The translations under genes and the position numbers were made by a program. From assembly GCA_900550645.1 (NCBI GenBank), contig URTA01000019.1, positions 1 through 38,804 on the forward strand: a stretch of DNA of 38,804 bases, read 5' to 3'. The notes below the pieces were generated by a model that made no database searches, was not told the DNA's origin, and saw nothing but the letters and a program-made list of their open reading frames with translations. Source of the stretch: an uncultured Porphyromonadaceae bacterium. Lineage in GTDB: Bacteria; Bacteroidota; Bacteroidia; Bacteroidales; Muribaculaceae. This document shows, piece by piece, positions 1 to 10,500 of the stretch (position 1 is the first letter of the stretch; every line of letters begins with the position of its first letter).

Positions 1-62
1 TCTATCGGTTAGGACGAGAGATTTTCATTCTCTAAAGAGCAGTTCGACTCTGCTATGGGCTA
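1..62 (+). tRNA. tRNA-Glu(UUC), 5' end cut by window edge
   Basis: The sequence starts inside the D arm. The anticodon arm is AGAGA-TTTTCAT-TCTCT, which places UUC at positions 34-36 of the tRNA. The T arm is AGCAG-TTCGACT-CTGCT at 38-54, followed by the 3' acceptor strand at 55-61 and discriminator A62. No CCA is encoded, as is common in Bacteroidota. The 5' acceptor strand lies outside the window. Confidence 0.92.
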
Positions 63-74
63 CGTAATCCCGGT

Positions 75-113
75 TGGGGTGTCCGAAATCATCGGACACC
101 CCATTGTCATTTT
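75..113 (+). terminator. Hairpin terminator after tRNA-Glu
   Basis: A perfect 12-bp stem (TGGGGTGTCCGA / TCGGACACCCCA, 75-103) with a 5-base loop is followed by the T-rich ATTGTCATTTT. It lies 13 bases after the tRNA end and is the likely transcription terminator of the tRNA unit. Confidence 0.75.
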
Positions 114-141
114 CGGGAGATGACCCTCGGGGCATCTCCCG
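114..141. other. Second stem-loop, CGGGAGATG/CATCTCCCG
   Basis: A perfect 9-bp inverted repeat with a 10-base loop lies directly behind the first hairpin. It may be a back-up terminator or an RNA-processing structure. No T-run follows it. Confidence 0.45.
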
Positions 142-147
142 AGATTT

Positions 148-179
148 CCGAGTACTCCGAGATCTCCGAGTACTCGGAG
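148..179. repeat. CCGAGTACTC direct repeat with a 16-base palindrome
   Basis: Two copies of CCGAGTACTC are separated by a short spacer. The second copy lies inside CTCCGAGTACTCGGAG (164-179), which is a perfect palindrome. Related ACTCCGA / CTCGGAG units recur after the genes ending at 7252 and 10557, so this looks like a small interspersed intergenic element. Function is unknown. Confidence 0.55.
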
Positions 180-589
180 GGGGCTGGGACTGAAAACTGC
201 ATATTTCTGCATGGCAAAATGTTTGGATGTTATGCCGTGTTGAAGTGGTTAATGTGTTTGTTGCTTGCTTTATGAAATGGCGTCGCAGGTCTTTATGCGC
301 ATAATTTTGTCAACATCATGGCATGGTGATTTGTTCGGATTGTGATGGTGATTTTGATTACTTAACGCGGCGATATTGTCCTAATTCATGGATTTTGAAT
401 AACTTTGCCCCGACAAGTCAAGAAATTGCCTCCCATGTGAGTTTGGAAACTTCCAAGTCGTTGACTGACAGTGCTTTCAGCGATTTATGCTCTAATCACA
501 TCCGCAGTACAAGTTCGTGACACAGAAGAAAAGTATGGACATCATACACTAACAACACATAACTCTAATAATTATCAATTATCCGTATC
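180..589. other. Gene-free stretch before the first secreted protein
   Basis: I see no supportable gene here. Two short open frames (from 323 and 471) have no signal peptide, no recognisable domain and atypical composition compared with the neighbours. The stretch is more AT-rich than the flanking genes. It contains a candidate promoter (376-407) and ends in an A/T-rich leader before the start at 590. Confidence 0.6.
376..407 (+). promoter_or_regulatory. Candidate Bacteroidota-type promoter
   Basis: A -7 box TAACTTTG at 400-407 matches TAnnTTTG and is preceded by TTG at 376-378 with a 21-base spacer. It would give a leader of about 175 bases for the gene at 590. A second TAATTTTG at 302-309 lacks a well-placed TTG. 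Confidence 0.4.
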
Positions 590-3500
590 ATGGAAAAGTT
601 TACCTTTTATTCGGGTGCTTTGTTGCTGGCGGCGACGATCTCGTTCTCGCCGGGGGCAAACGCACAGAATTTGCTAAATGAGACCTTTGAGGGGATAACG
701 GTACCGAGCGGCTCTCATTACGGAGCCATCGATATCGAAGGCTGGGAGACAGTTGACCGCGACCCGTCTCTCGACTATCCCATGAAGTGGTGCATCTATG
801 AAAGCAAAGACAAAGACGGCAACCATGTCAACAGCAAGGCGTGGATTGATGCAATGTACAACACGGACGCCAATGTCAAGGGTTCTGACTACCTGCTGAC
901 CCCATGGGTGCAGGTAGACGGCCCGATGTCTGTCCGTTTCTCTTGGGCGGCTTCAGCATGGGCTCGTGAAGACAAGAAATTCGACCTGCGCGTGCGCATC
1001 GTTGAAGAAGGTCAGCAGCCCGGCGACCAGGACTTCATCTTCTCTATCCAGGACCCCAAGATGGTTCTCGAGAGCGGCGTTCAGCCCGTTGACTACGGCT
1101 GGTACACTGTCGCTTGGGAAGGCTGGGCAAAGAACGTGTCAACCCTTGACCTCTCCGACTATCAGGGAAAGAAGGTGCGCGTGGCCTTCGAGTACTACTT
1201 CGAGGGCAACCAAAAGGTCAACAGCATCGAGGTTGACGACGTGTCGATATTCCGCACACAGGCAATCACTGGCCCTGTAGCCACTCCGAGCATCGACGAG
1301 TGGGACTTCGGCAAGGTGTACATCGGCTCTAAGTCGCTGTCAGAGGTGTTCACTCTCACCAACACCGGCAAGGACGTGCTGAAGGTGACAGGCGTTGAGG
1401 CTCCCGAGGGCTTCAGCGTGATCGCTGCCACCCCGATGGCAGACATAGCCCTGGGCCGCAACGAGGCTGTCAAGATGCAGATTATGTATGACGCATCCAA
1501 CACCTCCGCTACTTCCGGCACACTGACTATCAACACCAACGGCGAGGATGCAAGCATCTCCTTACGCGCCTCCAAGCAGATGCTCCCCGAGGGCTACACT
1601 TACGAGGGCTTCGAGAGCTGCGGCGAGGTGTTCCCGCCTGCCGGCTGGTATGTTTCCAACGGCAAAGACTGGCGTGTTACCAGCTCTCCCATCGAGGGCT
1701 ACTATGCAGCATACGCTTCTGCCACAATGAACAACACAGCACAGGAACTGCGCACTCCGCGCATCGACGGTTCTGCCGGTGAAGTGACTTTCGAGTTCAA
1801 CTATTATGACTACTTCGAGGATGAGGACGGCCTTGGTGCGGACAATACCGTGACCGTGGAGTTCTCAAAGGACGGCGGCAACAGCTGGACTACTCTCGAG
1901 ACGTTCAACTACAACGGCCCGTATAACGAGAACACGCACAAGAAATACACTGTGCAGACTGGCGGCTCAGACAACTGCTACTTCCGTTTCGCATACCAGC
2001 CTCTCGAAGAATGGGACACCGAAACCGGCCCGCTGGTATCTACATTCTATGTTGACGCAGTCATCCTTCCGCCGCTCTACGGCGCAAGCGACGCTCCTTC
2101 AACAACAACTCTGACTTCACCCGCCAACGGCGCAACCGGCATCTTCCCGCGCAACATCGTTCTCACTTGGGACCCTGCGCAGTTTGCCAAGGGCTACAAG
2201 CTCTATGTGGGTACTGACGCTGCTGCCACAAGCCTGGTCAACGGCGTAGAGATGGGCGAGGCTCTGACATATACTATCCCCACAGCCGAATATGAGACTA
2301 CATATTACTGGCGTGTGGACGCTTACAACGACAAGGGCACTACCGCCTCTTCGACATACACGTTCACTACTCAGCCCGACGCTTCCGTTACGGCTTACCC
2401 GTACCGTGAGAGCTTCGACGGCGACGTGTTCCCCCCGACAGGCTGGGTAGCTGACAATGCACAGTACACAAAATGGTACAGAAGCGAGACGAAGCCCTAC
2501 GACGGCAAGTATGCAGCCAATGTCCAGGCAGGTCTTGCCGGTGAGGTGGCTACATTCACCACTCCGGACTTCAAGCTCCCGGCTGACAACCCCATGTACC
2601 TGACATTCTATTGGGGCGACTGCGCTCCCGTCACCCTCAAGGTGGACGAGACCGGCACACGCACCAACCCGACTGACGGCAGCAACGGCATCGCTGACCT
2701 CGACCTCGAAATCTTCGTTGACGGCGAGTGGAAGGCTGTCACCAAGCTGTCTGACCCCAATGACACAGAGAACCGCTACTGGTATCGCGAGCGCATCGAC
2801 CTGACTCCGTATGCCGGCAAGACTGTCGCTTTCCGCTGGAAACGCTCTATCTTCAACTACAATCGTGCTACAAGCGCACTCATCGACAAGATGGCTGTTG
2901 AGCCTATCGTTGCCGAGAAGCTGACTACCAACTTCAGCGAGTGGGATGCAATGAAGGTCAACTGGAACAAGGAAGTTGCTTCGGGCAACAAGTTCACTCT
3001 GCTCAATGACGGCAACTCTGAGGCTACTGTCGCTGACGTGACATTCTCTGGTACTCACTTCACTTCTACTCTGAACAAGGGTGACAAGATTGCCTCTGGC
3101 TCTGGCATACCCTTCTCTATCAGCTTCGTCCCCGGCACTGTGGCTTCCGCAGTAGAGGAGACTATGACTATCACTTCCGAGGGCGGCTCTACAGTGACAA
3201 TGACCCTGCGCGGCGAGGGCATGCCCGAGGACACTCAGTTCTTTGGCTTTGAGCAGGATGAGTACGGCTCGCTGCAGCCCAACGGCTTCATCACCATCGA
3301 CGGTGACGGCGCAAGCAGCATCAAGCTCGCTATGGTGGACTACGCCAACTACGGCAAGCCCCAGGCATTCTTAGTCATGAACTACACCAAGGCTGACTGG
3401 CCCAACCCGTACCCCGCAACCGGTATGCAGAACCTCGTGGCATTCGCTACTTACAGCTCGACAACCGACGACTGGATCATCATGCCGAACCTCGAGGCTA

Positions 3501-4048
3501 CCGCCGACTCCGAGTTTGAGTTCTGGGCACGCAACTATGAGAAGAAGGACAACATCGGCGGCGGCGAAGTGTTCACACAGGGTTGTTCCGAGGTCCTCGT
3601 CAGCACAGCTGATGACCCCAACGACACCAAGGCCTACACCAAGGTGGCTTCCTACACACTGAACTATCCTGAAAAGGAGGAATACACACAGTACATCACC
3701 AACCTCGGCGAGTATGCTGGCGACAAGATTCACGTGGCAATGCGTCACACGGTCAACACTGACGGTCTGGCATACCTGTTCGACGACTTCACATACCGCC
3801 ACTTCAAGTTCACCAGCGGTGTGAAGAATGTACTCGACGACAGCAACGTGACATTGCGCATCAGCGACGAGAGCATCATGCTCGAGGGTGTTGAGGATGC
3901 CATGATGAGCATCTACTCTACATCGGGCGTCATGTACGGCAGCGTACGCGGCAACGTCATCAGCACTTCCGGCCTGGCGGCTGGCATCTACCTGCTCCGT
4001 GTAGACACCGCCGACGGCAGCAAGACAATGCGCTTCGTCAAGAAGTAA
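590..4048 (+). CDS. Secreted multidomain choice-of-anchor J/D protein with T9SS tail
   Basis: This 1152-aa protein starts with a signal peptide (about residues 1-25, ending in GANA before QN). Several aromatic-rich beta-sandwich modules of the choice-of-anchor J / cleaved-adhesin / MAM-like type follow: about 28-225, 335-500, 605-775 and 885-1075, recognisable by openings such as NETFEG, EGFESCG and ESFDGDVFPPTGW. Between them are two choice-of-anchor D (ASPM/SPD-2/hydin-like) modules, one starting near WDFGKVYIG, and one fibronectin type III-like domain (about 505-600, ending in YYWRVDAYN). The last 70 or so residues form a type A T9SS sorting domain ending in GIYLLRVDT and MRFVKK. Such proteins are exported across the outer membrane and fixed at the surface. 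No catalytic motif is visible, so adhesion or glycan binding is an inference only. The ATG at 590 is the first that gives a full signal peptide. Confidence 0.88.
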   Translation: MEKFTFYSGALLLAATISFSPGANAQNLLNETFEGITVPSGSHYGAIDIEGWETVDRDPSLDYPMKWCIYESKDKDGNHVNSKAWIDAMYNTDANVKGSDYLLTPWVQVDGPMSVRFSWAASAWAREDKKFDLRVRIVEEGQQPGDQDFIFSIQDPKMVLESGVQPVDYGWYTVAWEGWAKNVSTLDLSDYQGKKVRVAFEYYFEGNQKVNSIEVDDVSIFRTQAITGPVATPSIDEWDFGKVYIGSKSLSEVFTLTNTGKDVLKVTGVEAPEGFSVIAATPMADIALGRNEAVKMQIMYDASNTSATSGTLTINTNGEDASISLRASKQMLPEGYTYEGFESCGEVFPPAGWYVSNGKDWRVTSSPIEGYYAAYASATMNNTAQELRTPRIDGSAGEVTFEFNYYDYFEDEDGLGADNTVTVEFSKDGGNSWTTLETFNYNGPYNENTHKKYTVQTGGSDNCYFRFAYQPLEEWDTETGPLVSTFYVDAVILPPLYGASDAPSTTTLTSPANGATGIFPRNIVLTWDPAQFAKGYKLYVGTDAAATSLVNGVEMGEALTYTIPTAEYETTYYWRVDAYNDKGTTASSTYTFTTQPDASVTAYPYRESFDGDVFPPTGWVADNAQYTKWYRSETKPYDGKYAANVQAGLAGEVATFTTPDFKLPADNPMYLTFYWGDCAPVTLKVDETGTRTNPTDGSNGIADLDLEIFVDGEWKAVTKLSDPNDTENRYWYRERIDLTPYAGKTVAFRWKRSIFNYNRATSALIDKMAVEPIVAEKLTTNFSEWDAMKVNWNKEVASGNKFTLLNDGNSEATVADVTFSGTHFTSTLNKGDKIASGSGIPFSISFVPGTVASAVEETMTITSEGGSTVTMTLRGEGMPEDTQFFGFEQDEYGSLQPNGFITIDGDGASSIKLAMVDYANYGKPQAFLVMNYTKADWPNPYPATGMQNLVAFATYSSTTDDWIIMPNLEATADSEFEFWARNYEKKDNIGGGEVFTQGCSEVLVSTADDPNDTKAYTKVASYTLNYPEKEEYTQYITNLGEYAGDKIHVAMRHTVNTDGLAYLFDDFTYRHFKFTSGVKNVLDDSNVTLRISDESIMLEGVEDAMMSIYSTSGVMYGSVRGNVISTSGLAAGIYLLRVDTADGSKTMRFVKK

Positions 4049-4056
4049 CCCAACGG

Positions 4057-4096
4057 CCCGGCCGTGCTTCCCTGCTGACAGGGCGGCGCGGCCGGG
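4057..4096 (+). terminator. GC-rich hairpin after the first secreted gene
   Basis: CCCGGCCGTGC (4057-4067) pairs with GCGCGGCCGGG (4086-4096) through one wobble, with an inner CCCTG/CAGGG stem. It starts 8 bases after the stop. No strong T-run follows, so a terminator role is likely but not certain. Confidence 0.55.
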
Positions 4097-4144
4097 TTCC
4101 CTTATACCAACTCGGCATAGAGTTTTCTTGTTAACCTAAATAAT

Positions 4145-7100
4145 ATGTTTATGAAGAAGTTTTTCTTACTTACCATGCTTGCAGCCGGGCTGCTGACAGC
4201 CTCCGCAGAGCAAGTGACGGTGACCTTTGAGGGCACCAACGGTAGCACTTTCACCCCGCCAGAGGGGTGGACTATCCAGGGAGACTCCTCGGACTACCGC
4301 TTCATGTACATGAGCGACGGTTCGGTGAGAGGCTCTTCCACGAGTTCTTCCACATACGTCTCCAACCCGATTCTGGTATCACCCCAGGTAATGGGTGAAG
4401 TCACCATCAACTACAAGGTTGATGAAGGTGATGCCGGCTGGGGCGATGATGACTACGGCTGGGGTTCGTATGACGAAGGCGGCACAATCGAGTTCTGGGA
4501 CTACATGAAGAGCGGCGACACCTATACCAAGGGATCTTCTCTCGGCTACGGCTACGCCACTTCATACGCCAACAAGACTGTCACTGTAGAACCCGGCCAC
4601 TGCGTAGGCATCGAGCTGGACTCTTCACAGGTCATGAGCGTGACATACGAACTGTACGACCCGAACCAGGACACTGAGGAACGCCGTGCGCTCACTCTCA
4701 CCAGCCCGAAGTATGTCACTACTCCCCTCTATGCCGATGAGAACAACAATGTCGAGATTGGCATCAACCTCACAGTCACCAACAGCGGCAACGTCACCCT
4801 CAACCCCGGTGACGAGGGCTACAGCCTGACTATATTTACTACTACTCACGGCGACCTGGTGACTATACCTATGACAGAGACACTTGCTGCCGGCGAGCAG
4901 AAGGCTATCACTGTTACAGGCACATTCCCCATTTCATTGCTGGCTGCCAAGTCAAGCCCCTCGTCTAACGGCGCATACTATGTAGGCTTCCGTGTACGAG
5001 AGGATCTGAAGCAGACTTATCAGACCATGTCTTGGTCGGACGTTTTCCCCTACGAGCTGAAATACCAGTTCCAGGACGGCAACATCTCAACAGCTGTGAC
5101 TGCTCTTGACTTCGGCTTCCTGACAGGCACTGCCTCCAAGACCATCACCCTGATGAACCAGGGCAGCCGCGTGGTCAACGTGACTGCAATGGATGTACCT
5201 GCCGGCTTCTCTGTTGACGCTACTGCTCCGTTCACTGTGGCTTCTGCCCGCGAGACTGAGCACAGCAAAGAATTGACCATTTCTGTCAATGAAGATGCAA
5301 GCGGCATCATCAACGGCATTCTGTCGCTCACTATCGAGGGCGCAGACGAGCCTCTTACACTCGACCTTGCAGGTGTTGTAGCCAGCGGCGACAACTTCTT
5401 CGAGAACTTCGAGGGTGCAGAGATGCCCGCAGGCTGGCTCATCGACAGCGACCTGACACTGGTAACTCCCGACACCAAGGCATGGGGCGAGGGCAATACC
5501 CACGTTCTGGCCAACAGCAAATCAACTGTTACAGCACGTGCCATCATTCCGCGCCTCACAGCAACAGAGGGCGAGATAGTGGTATTCCAGGCTGCTCCGG
5601 CAAACACATACGGCAGCTATCCCAACGTGGCTGTTTACTACTCCACAAACCGTCTCGACTGGACTCTTCTGAAGAATATCGTCAATCCGAGCTCTGCTGG
5701 TGAAAATGACGAGAAGTTCGCTTCATCCAAGCCCTCGGGCAGCAGTGACGTTGCTCCGCTGATTTACACTATCGACATGCCGGCAGGTGAAGGCTACCTC
5801 GCTTTCGACATCTGTTACGCTCGCATCGACAATGTATACGGCTGCCACGCTGCTGTAGTTGAACATGACCTGATGTACACTGCATCAAATGTTCCGACTG
5901 CAGGCGTTGTAAACCACGCTATCAACACTTCTGCGACTGTCAAGAACATCAACACCACAGCCGAGGCTGCCGGTTCTTACACCATGGAGCTGCTTGTAAA
6001 CGGCGAGGTTGCCGAGACAATAGCAGAGACTCCCGAACTCGCTACTGCTGAAGTTCCCTTCGAGGCATCATTCACACCGCACGAGGCCGGTACATACACT
6101 GTACGCTACCGCCTGAGCATCGGCGAGAACTACACGCTCGAAACTTCTGACTACACAATCGAGGTTGCTGCCGAGTCTGCAAATGCTGACATCACAGTCG
6201 GCACTGGCTCACTGATCAGCACTCCCTCTTCGTCAGACACTACCCCGATTTGCAACTACTACAAGAAGACTCACAGTGAACTCGTGTTCACCGAGGATTA
6301 CCTGGCACAGTACGGCATCACTCCGGGTACCAAGCTGACAGGCATCGCTTTCAACGGTTATTACGATACCAACAAGACCTTCACAGGTACATACAAGGTT
6401 TTCCTTGCTCCGACCGAACTGTCTGCAATCGCTCCTGCTGAAGTCGTTGAGCTGACAGACGACATGCTCGTTTACTCCAACGATTCATACACTGAGCCTA
6501 CTGGTGGTTCGATAGGTGATGCTGCTCCCGTGCTGAAAGTGACATTCGACACTCCGTATACCTACAACGGCGGCAACATGCTGCTCGGTATCATCGGCGA
6601 ATTTGGCAACTGGTCATCCAGCTGCCAGTATGTTGGTGATACAAGCGAGGGAATGGTAGCTCGCGCTATCCTGCGTGCAACAGACTCCTCTATCGAGTCT
6701 GCCTCTTGGAAGCAAGCCAAGATGTTCGCACAGACCATCTTCACTATTGAGCAGAATCCTGCCAACGTAGCAGGTGTCATCTATGGCGACAATGACAAGA
6801 CTATCACTGTAGCTGACGCTGAAATCGTCCTCACTTCAGGCGACGTGATGTACAAGGGCACATCTGACGAGAACGGCGCTTACTCTATCAATGTATTCCA
6901 GTCTGACAAGGAGTACAATGTAAGCGTAACTGCAACCGGTTACAACGCCTACACTTCAGAGAACCCGGTATCATTCGCCAACGGCGACTTGACTATCGAA
7001 ATCGTTCTTACTGCTGAAGAGAGCGGTGTTGACGGCATCGCAGCCGAGGGTTGCAACGTACGCATCGCAGGTGACATGATCACTGTAGAGGGTGCAACAG

Positions 7101-7252
7101 ACGTGCGTCTCGCTATCTATTCTGTCAACGGCATGCTCTGCGGCACTGCTGCACAGAACACTATCAGCACTGCTGACCTCGCCGCCGGCATCTACGTACT
7201 TCGCGTAGAGGCAGCCGAAGGCACAAACACTGTACGCTTCATCAAGAAGTAA
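4145..7252 (+). CDS. Secreted T9SS-tailed surface protein, paralogue 1 of 3
   Basis: This protein has 1035 aa from the first ATG. The second ATG (4151, MKKFFLLT) aligns better with the paralogue at 7504 and may be the real start. After the signal peptide comes a beta-rich N-terminal module (about 20-175, VTVTFEGT). Next are a region with TNSGNVTLNPGDEGY, a choice-of-anchor D-like part (LDFGFLTG) and a cleaved-adhesin/choice-of-anchor J module opening with FFENFEGAEMPAGW. A CARDB-like stretch (SATVKNINTTAEAAGSY) follows, then a module with EDYLAQYGITPGTKLTG and a carboxypeptidase-regulatory-like domain (AEIVLTSGDVMYKG). The last 75 or so residues are a T9SS sorting domain starting SGVDGIAAE. 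It is clearly homologous along its whole length to the next two genes. No enzyme motif is visible; a surface binding or structural role is inferred. Confidence 0.88.
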   Translation: MFMKKFFLLTMLAAGLLTASAEQVTVTFEGTNGSTFTPPEGWTIQGDSSDYRFMYMSDGSVRGSSTSSSTYVSNPILVSPQVMGEVTINYKVDEGDAGWGDDDYGWGSYDEGGTIEFWDYMKSGDTYTKGSSLGYGYATSYANKTVTVEPGHCVGIELDSSQVMSVTYELYDPNQDTEERRALTLTSPKYVTTPLYADENNNVEIGINLTVTNSGNVTLNPGDEGYSLTIFTTTHGDLVTIPMTETLAAGEQKAITVTGTFPISLLAAKSSPSSNGAYYVGFRVREDLKQTYQTMSWSDVFPYELKYQFQDGNISTAVTALDFGFLTGTASKTITLMNQGSRVVNVTAMDVPAGFSVDATAPFTVASARETEHSKELTISVNEDASGIINGILSLTIEGADEPLTLDLAGVVASGDNFFENFEGAEMPAGWLIDSDLTLVTPDTKAWGEGNTHVLANSKSTVTARAIIPRLTATEGEIVVFQAAPANTYGSYPNVAVYYSTNRLDWTLLKNIVNPSSAGENDEKFASSKPSGSSDVAPLIYTIDMPAGEGYLAFDICYARIDNVYGCHAAVVEHDLMYTASNVPTAGVVNHAINTSATVKNINTTAEAAGSYTMELLVNGEVAETIAETPELATAEVPFEASFTPHEAGTYTVRYRLSIGENYTLETSDYTIEVAAESANADITVGTGSLISTPSSSDTTPICNYYKKTHSELVFTEDYLAQYGITPGTKLTGIAFNGYYDTNKTFTGTYKVFLAPTELSAIAPAEVVELTDDMLVYSNDSYTEPTGGSIGDAAPVLKVTFDTPYTYNGGNMLLGIIGEFGNWSSSCQYVGDTSEGMVARAILRATDSSIESASWKQAKMFAQTIFTIEQNPANVAGVIYGDNDKTITVADAEIVLTSGDVMYKGTSDENGAYSINVFQSDKEYNVSVTATGYNAYTSENPVSFANGDLTIEIVLTAEESGVDGIAAEGCNVRIAGDMITVEGATDVRLAIYSVNGMLCGTAAQNTISTADLAAGIYVLRVEAAEGTNTVRFIKK

Positions 7253-7260
7253 TGAACCCA

Positions 7261-7344
7261 AGCAGCTGCTCGGAGAACTCTGAGTACTCCGATGCTGCTC
7301 CTCTATAACGCGGCCGGAAGCGGGGGCATGTCCCCGGCTTCCGG
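7261..7344. repeat. Two stem-loops, copied again after the next gene
   Basis: The first hairpin uses AGCAGC (7261-7266) with GCTGCT (7294-7299) around CGGAG/CTCCG. The second uses CCGGAAGC (7314-7321) with GCTTCCGG (7337-7344) around GGGG/CCCC. The same order of elements, with changed bases but kept pairing, occurs at 10566-10667. They may terminate transcription. The duplicated order shows that the copied unit included the 3' flank of the gene. Confidence 0.6.
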
Positions 7345-7378
7345 TTGCCCGCCAAACGGCCGCGAGAGGCGCGGCGTA

Positions 7379-7405
7379 TCTGGCAAACGGCGGTTTTCCG
7401 CCAGA
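7379..7405. other. Further inverted repeat in the same intergenic space
   Basis: TCTGGC (7379-7384) can pair with GCCAGA (7400-7405), and alternatively GGCGG-TTTT-CCGCC (7389-7402) forms a tight hairpin. The intergenic space 7253-7503 holds no gene and ends in an A/T-rich leader. Confidence 0.4.
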
Positions 7406-7503
7406 TTGCCCACCAAATGTGAAACTTACAGACAGCTTTCCCGCCGCAGTGCGGAGGCAGACTGATAACATACAAATACCGTATAACTCTAAATAATTAG
7501 CTC

Positions 7504-10500
7504 ATGAAAAAACTTCTGACAATGGCGCTATTTGCCGCAGGTCTTGTCACGGCCTCGGCAACGCCGGTGACTGTCACCTTTGAGGGGACGGTCTCGGGAG
7601 GACAGTTCAATCCTCCGACCGGGTGGGGCCTTTACGGCACCAATTCAAACTACCGTTTTGTGCAGAACTCCGACGGTTCGCTCTACGGTTATTCCAACAT
7701 GTCAGCCTGGAACGACGAGAACCTGATTGTCGTGACACCTCCCGTGCAGGGCGAGGTGTCTGTGGTCTACAAGTGTGACGACGACGACTCTGGCTACAAC
7801 TCAATCAACTTCCATGACATGCAGGTCAACGGCAGTTCCTACACCAAAGGCTCTAGCAAGGGTTCGGGCTGGGACACCGACTATACGACCAAGACCATTA
7901 CGCTGGCTGCGGGCCACTGCCTTGGCATCGAGCTGGATTATGCTTGCGTGAAGAGCGTGACTTACGAACCCTACGACCCCACGGCAGAGGTGAAGTCGCT
8001 CAGCATCTCCAGCGCGAAGTATTCTTCAAGCGCACTTGCCGCCGACGCTGACGGCAATGTCCTCGTAAGCACTGTGGCTACCTATACCAACACCGGCACT
8101 GTCAGCCTGAACGAGGGTGATGCCGGCTATACCCTCACGCTGCTCGACGCAAACGGCGTGGACCTCGCGACTGCCAACCTGCCGACGCTCGCCGCCGGCG
8201 AGAGCCGCCAGATTACAATGGCGTTCTCTGTCCCCCTCGCTACGATAGCCGAGGGCAAGACGCTGAGCGGCAGAGGCTCGTACTGGACCAAGTTCAAGAT
8301 GCGCGACGGCATCAGCAATGTTGCCTCCGACATCTCTTGGGTTGACGTATATCCCTATACGTTCAACTACACTGTCCAGGACGGCACCTCCGACGTGACA
8401 AGCTATGACTTCGGCTTCGTCACCTCGTCGACTTCCAAGACGCTGCGCCTCGGCAACTTCGGCGGCCGTCCCGTGAATGTGACTTCTATTGAAGTTCCGG
8501 CAGGCTTCTCTATTGACGTAGCTGCTCCGTTCACCGTTGCCCCCATCAACGTAGACCCGCACTACAAGGAGTTTACCGTGACTGTCAACGAGTCAGCAGT
8601 CGGTACAATTTCCGGCGACCTGAAATTCAACATTGAGGGTGCAGACGAGCCTCTCGCCTTTACGCTTATGGTAGCCAAGGCCGGCGGCGACTTCTTCTTT
8701 GAGGATTTCGAGGGCGAAAGCATGCCCGCAGGGTGGATCATCGACCCGGAACTCGAGCTGAAAGAGGCTAACGCCGATGCTTGGGGCGCGGGCAACCATG
8801 TGCTGAACAGCAACAGCGCAAGCTCTGTGATGCGTGCCATCACACCGCGTCTGGTCGCACAGGCTGGCGAGACAGTGGTCTTCCAGGCCGGCTCTTGCAG
8901 CTCCAGCGCATCGTCTGTCATCACTGTATACTACTCGACAAACCGCCTCGACTGGACCAAGGTCAAGAGCATCCGCAACAGCGGACGCACAGAGGAGGGC
9001 GACGAGGAATTCTCCTCAAGCAAGCCTTACGGCTCATACGAGGTTTACCCGAAGCTCTTCACAGTCCAGATGCCCGAGGGTGAGGGTTACCTCGCTTTCG
9101 ACATCAGCTACGCTCGCATCGACGATGTGTTCGGCTGCCATGCAGCCACTGTTGCCCATGACCTGATGTACTCTTCGTCACAGGTTAACAAGAACGGCGT
9201 AGTCAACTACCCGATCGAACTGAACGTGAGTGTCAAGAACCTCAACACCACAGCAGAACCCGCAGGCTCATACGTCATGTCGCTGCTTGTCAACGATGAG
9301 GTAGTAAAGACCAATGCCGAAACTGCCGAAATCGCAGCTGGCGGTGAAGTGTCATACATGATGGGCTTCACTCCCCACGAGCCGGGAACATACAATGTCA
9401 AGATGCGCCTGACCCTCGGCGAGGACTTCGTAATGGAGACCGCTGACTATCCCGTGGAGGTTGTCGCTGAGACAGCTGAGGTTGCAACAAACGTTGGTGG
9501 CGGCGAGATCCAAGGCGCCGGCAGCGGCACATATTCAGCTCCCCTCTACATGTTCTACAACAAGAGCCAGAGCGAGATGATCTTTACCGAGGAATACCTG
9601 GCACAGTACGGCATCACCCCCGGCGCGCAGCTGAACGGCATCGGCTTCAACGGCTATATTGACACTAACAAGACCTTCTCCGGTGCATACCGTGTATACA
9701 TGACCCCGACTGAACTTTCTGAAATCACGAAGGACACTGCTGTTGAGGTGACCGACGACATGCTCGTTTACTCCAACGAGGCGTACACCGTGCCCAAGGA
9801 GGGCGTCAAGGACACCGCAGCTCCCGTATTAGTGACCAAGTTTACTGCTCCGTACACCTACACTGGCGGCAACCTGCTCGTCAGCGTAGTGGGTGAGTTC
9901 AGCGCATACTCTTCAAACTGCCAGTTCGTGGGCAGCAAAGATACAGAGATTTGCAAACGCGCTATCGTACGCGGCAATGACTACACGCTTACTTCTGGCA
10001 CATACAGCCAGTGCAAGCTGTTCCCGCAGACGATATTCTACGTCAACAACGAGCCTGCAACCTTCAGCGGCACTGTTTACAGCAACAAGCCTAATGCTGA
10101 CAATGCTCCTCTGGCCGGCGCTGAAATTGTCCTCACTTCTGACGATGTGATGTACAAGGGCGTTTCTGGCGAGGACGGAACATTCTCAATCAATGTTTAC
10201 CAGTCTGACCTTACATACGTCGTTGATGCTTCAGCCGAGAACTACAACGGCTTCCACAGCACTGAAAGCGTATCGTTTGCAGACGGCAACGTAGAGGGTT
10301 TCGTAATTGAACTCATCAGCACTGAGTCTGGCGTTGACAATGTAGCAGCTGACAATATGAGTGTCCGCGTAGCAGCCGACATGATTGTCGTGGATGGTGC
10401 AACAGACGCTCGTCTCGCTGTATACTCTGTCAACGGCATGCTTTGCGGCAACGCCGAGGGCAACAGCATCAGCACTGCTGACCTCGCCAAGGGCATCTAC

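Noticed and set aside
1..62. tRNA-Glu as integration site of a mobile element
   Set aside because: No integrase, no repeated tRNA 3' end and no mobility genes are seen downstream in the window.
148..180. Possible CRISPR-like repeat
   Set aside because: Only two short direct copies with no spacer structure and no cas genes; it is better explained as palindromic intergenic repeats.
323..677. Two overlapping short open frames before the gene at 590
   Set aside because: No recognisable domain or signal, they overlap each other and the real start, and a candidate promoter lies inside the first.
2117..3058. Long antisense open frame (313 codons) inside the first secreted-protein gene
   Set aside because: It is opposite a clearly real gene, has no signal peptide or domain, and such antisense frames are common here because of the GC-rich third codon positions. 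The same holds for antisense frames at 14418-15056, 15135-15656, 18510-19136 and 34760-35398.
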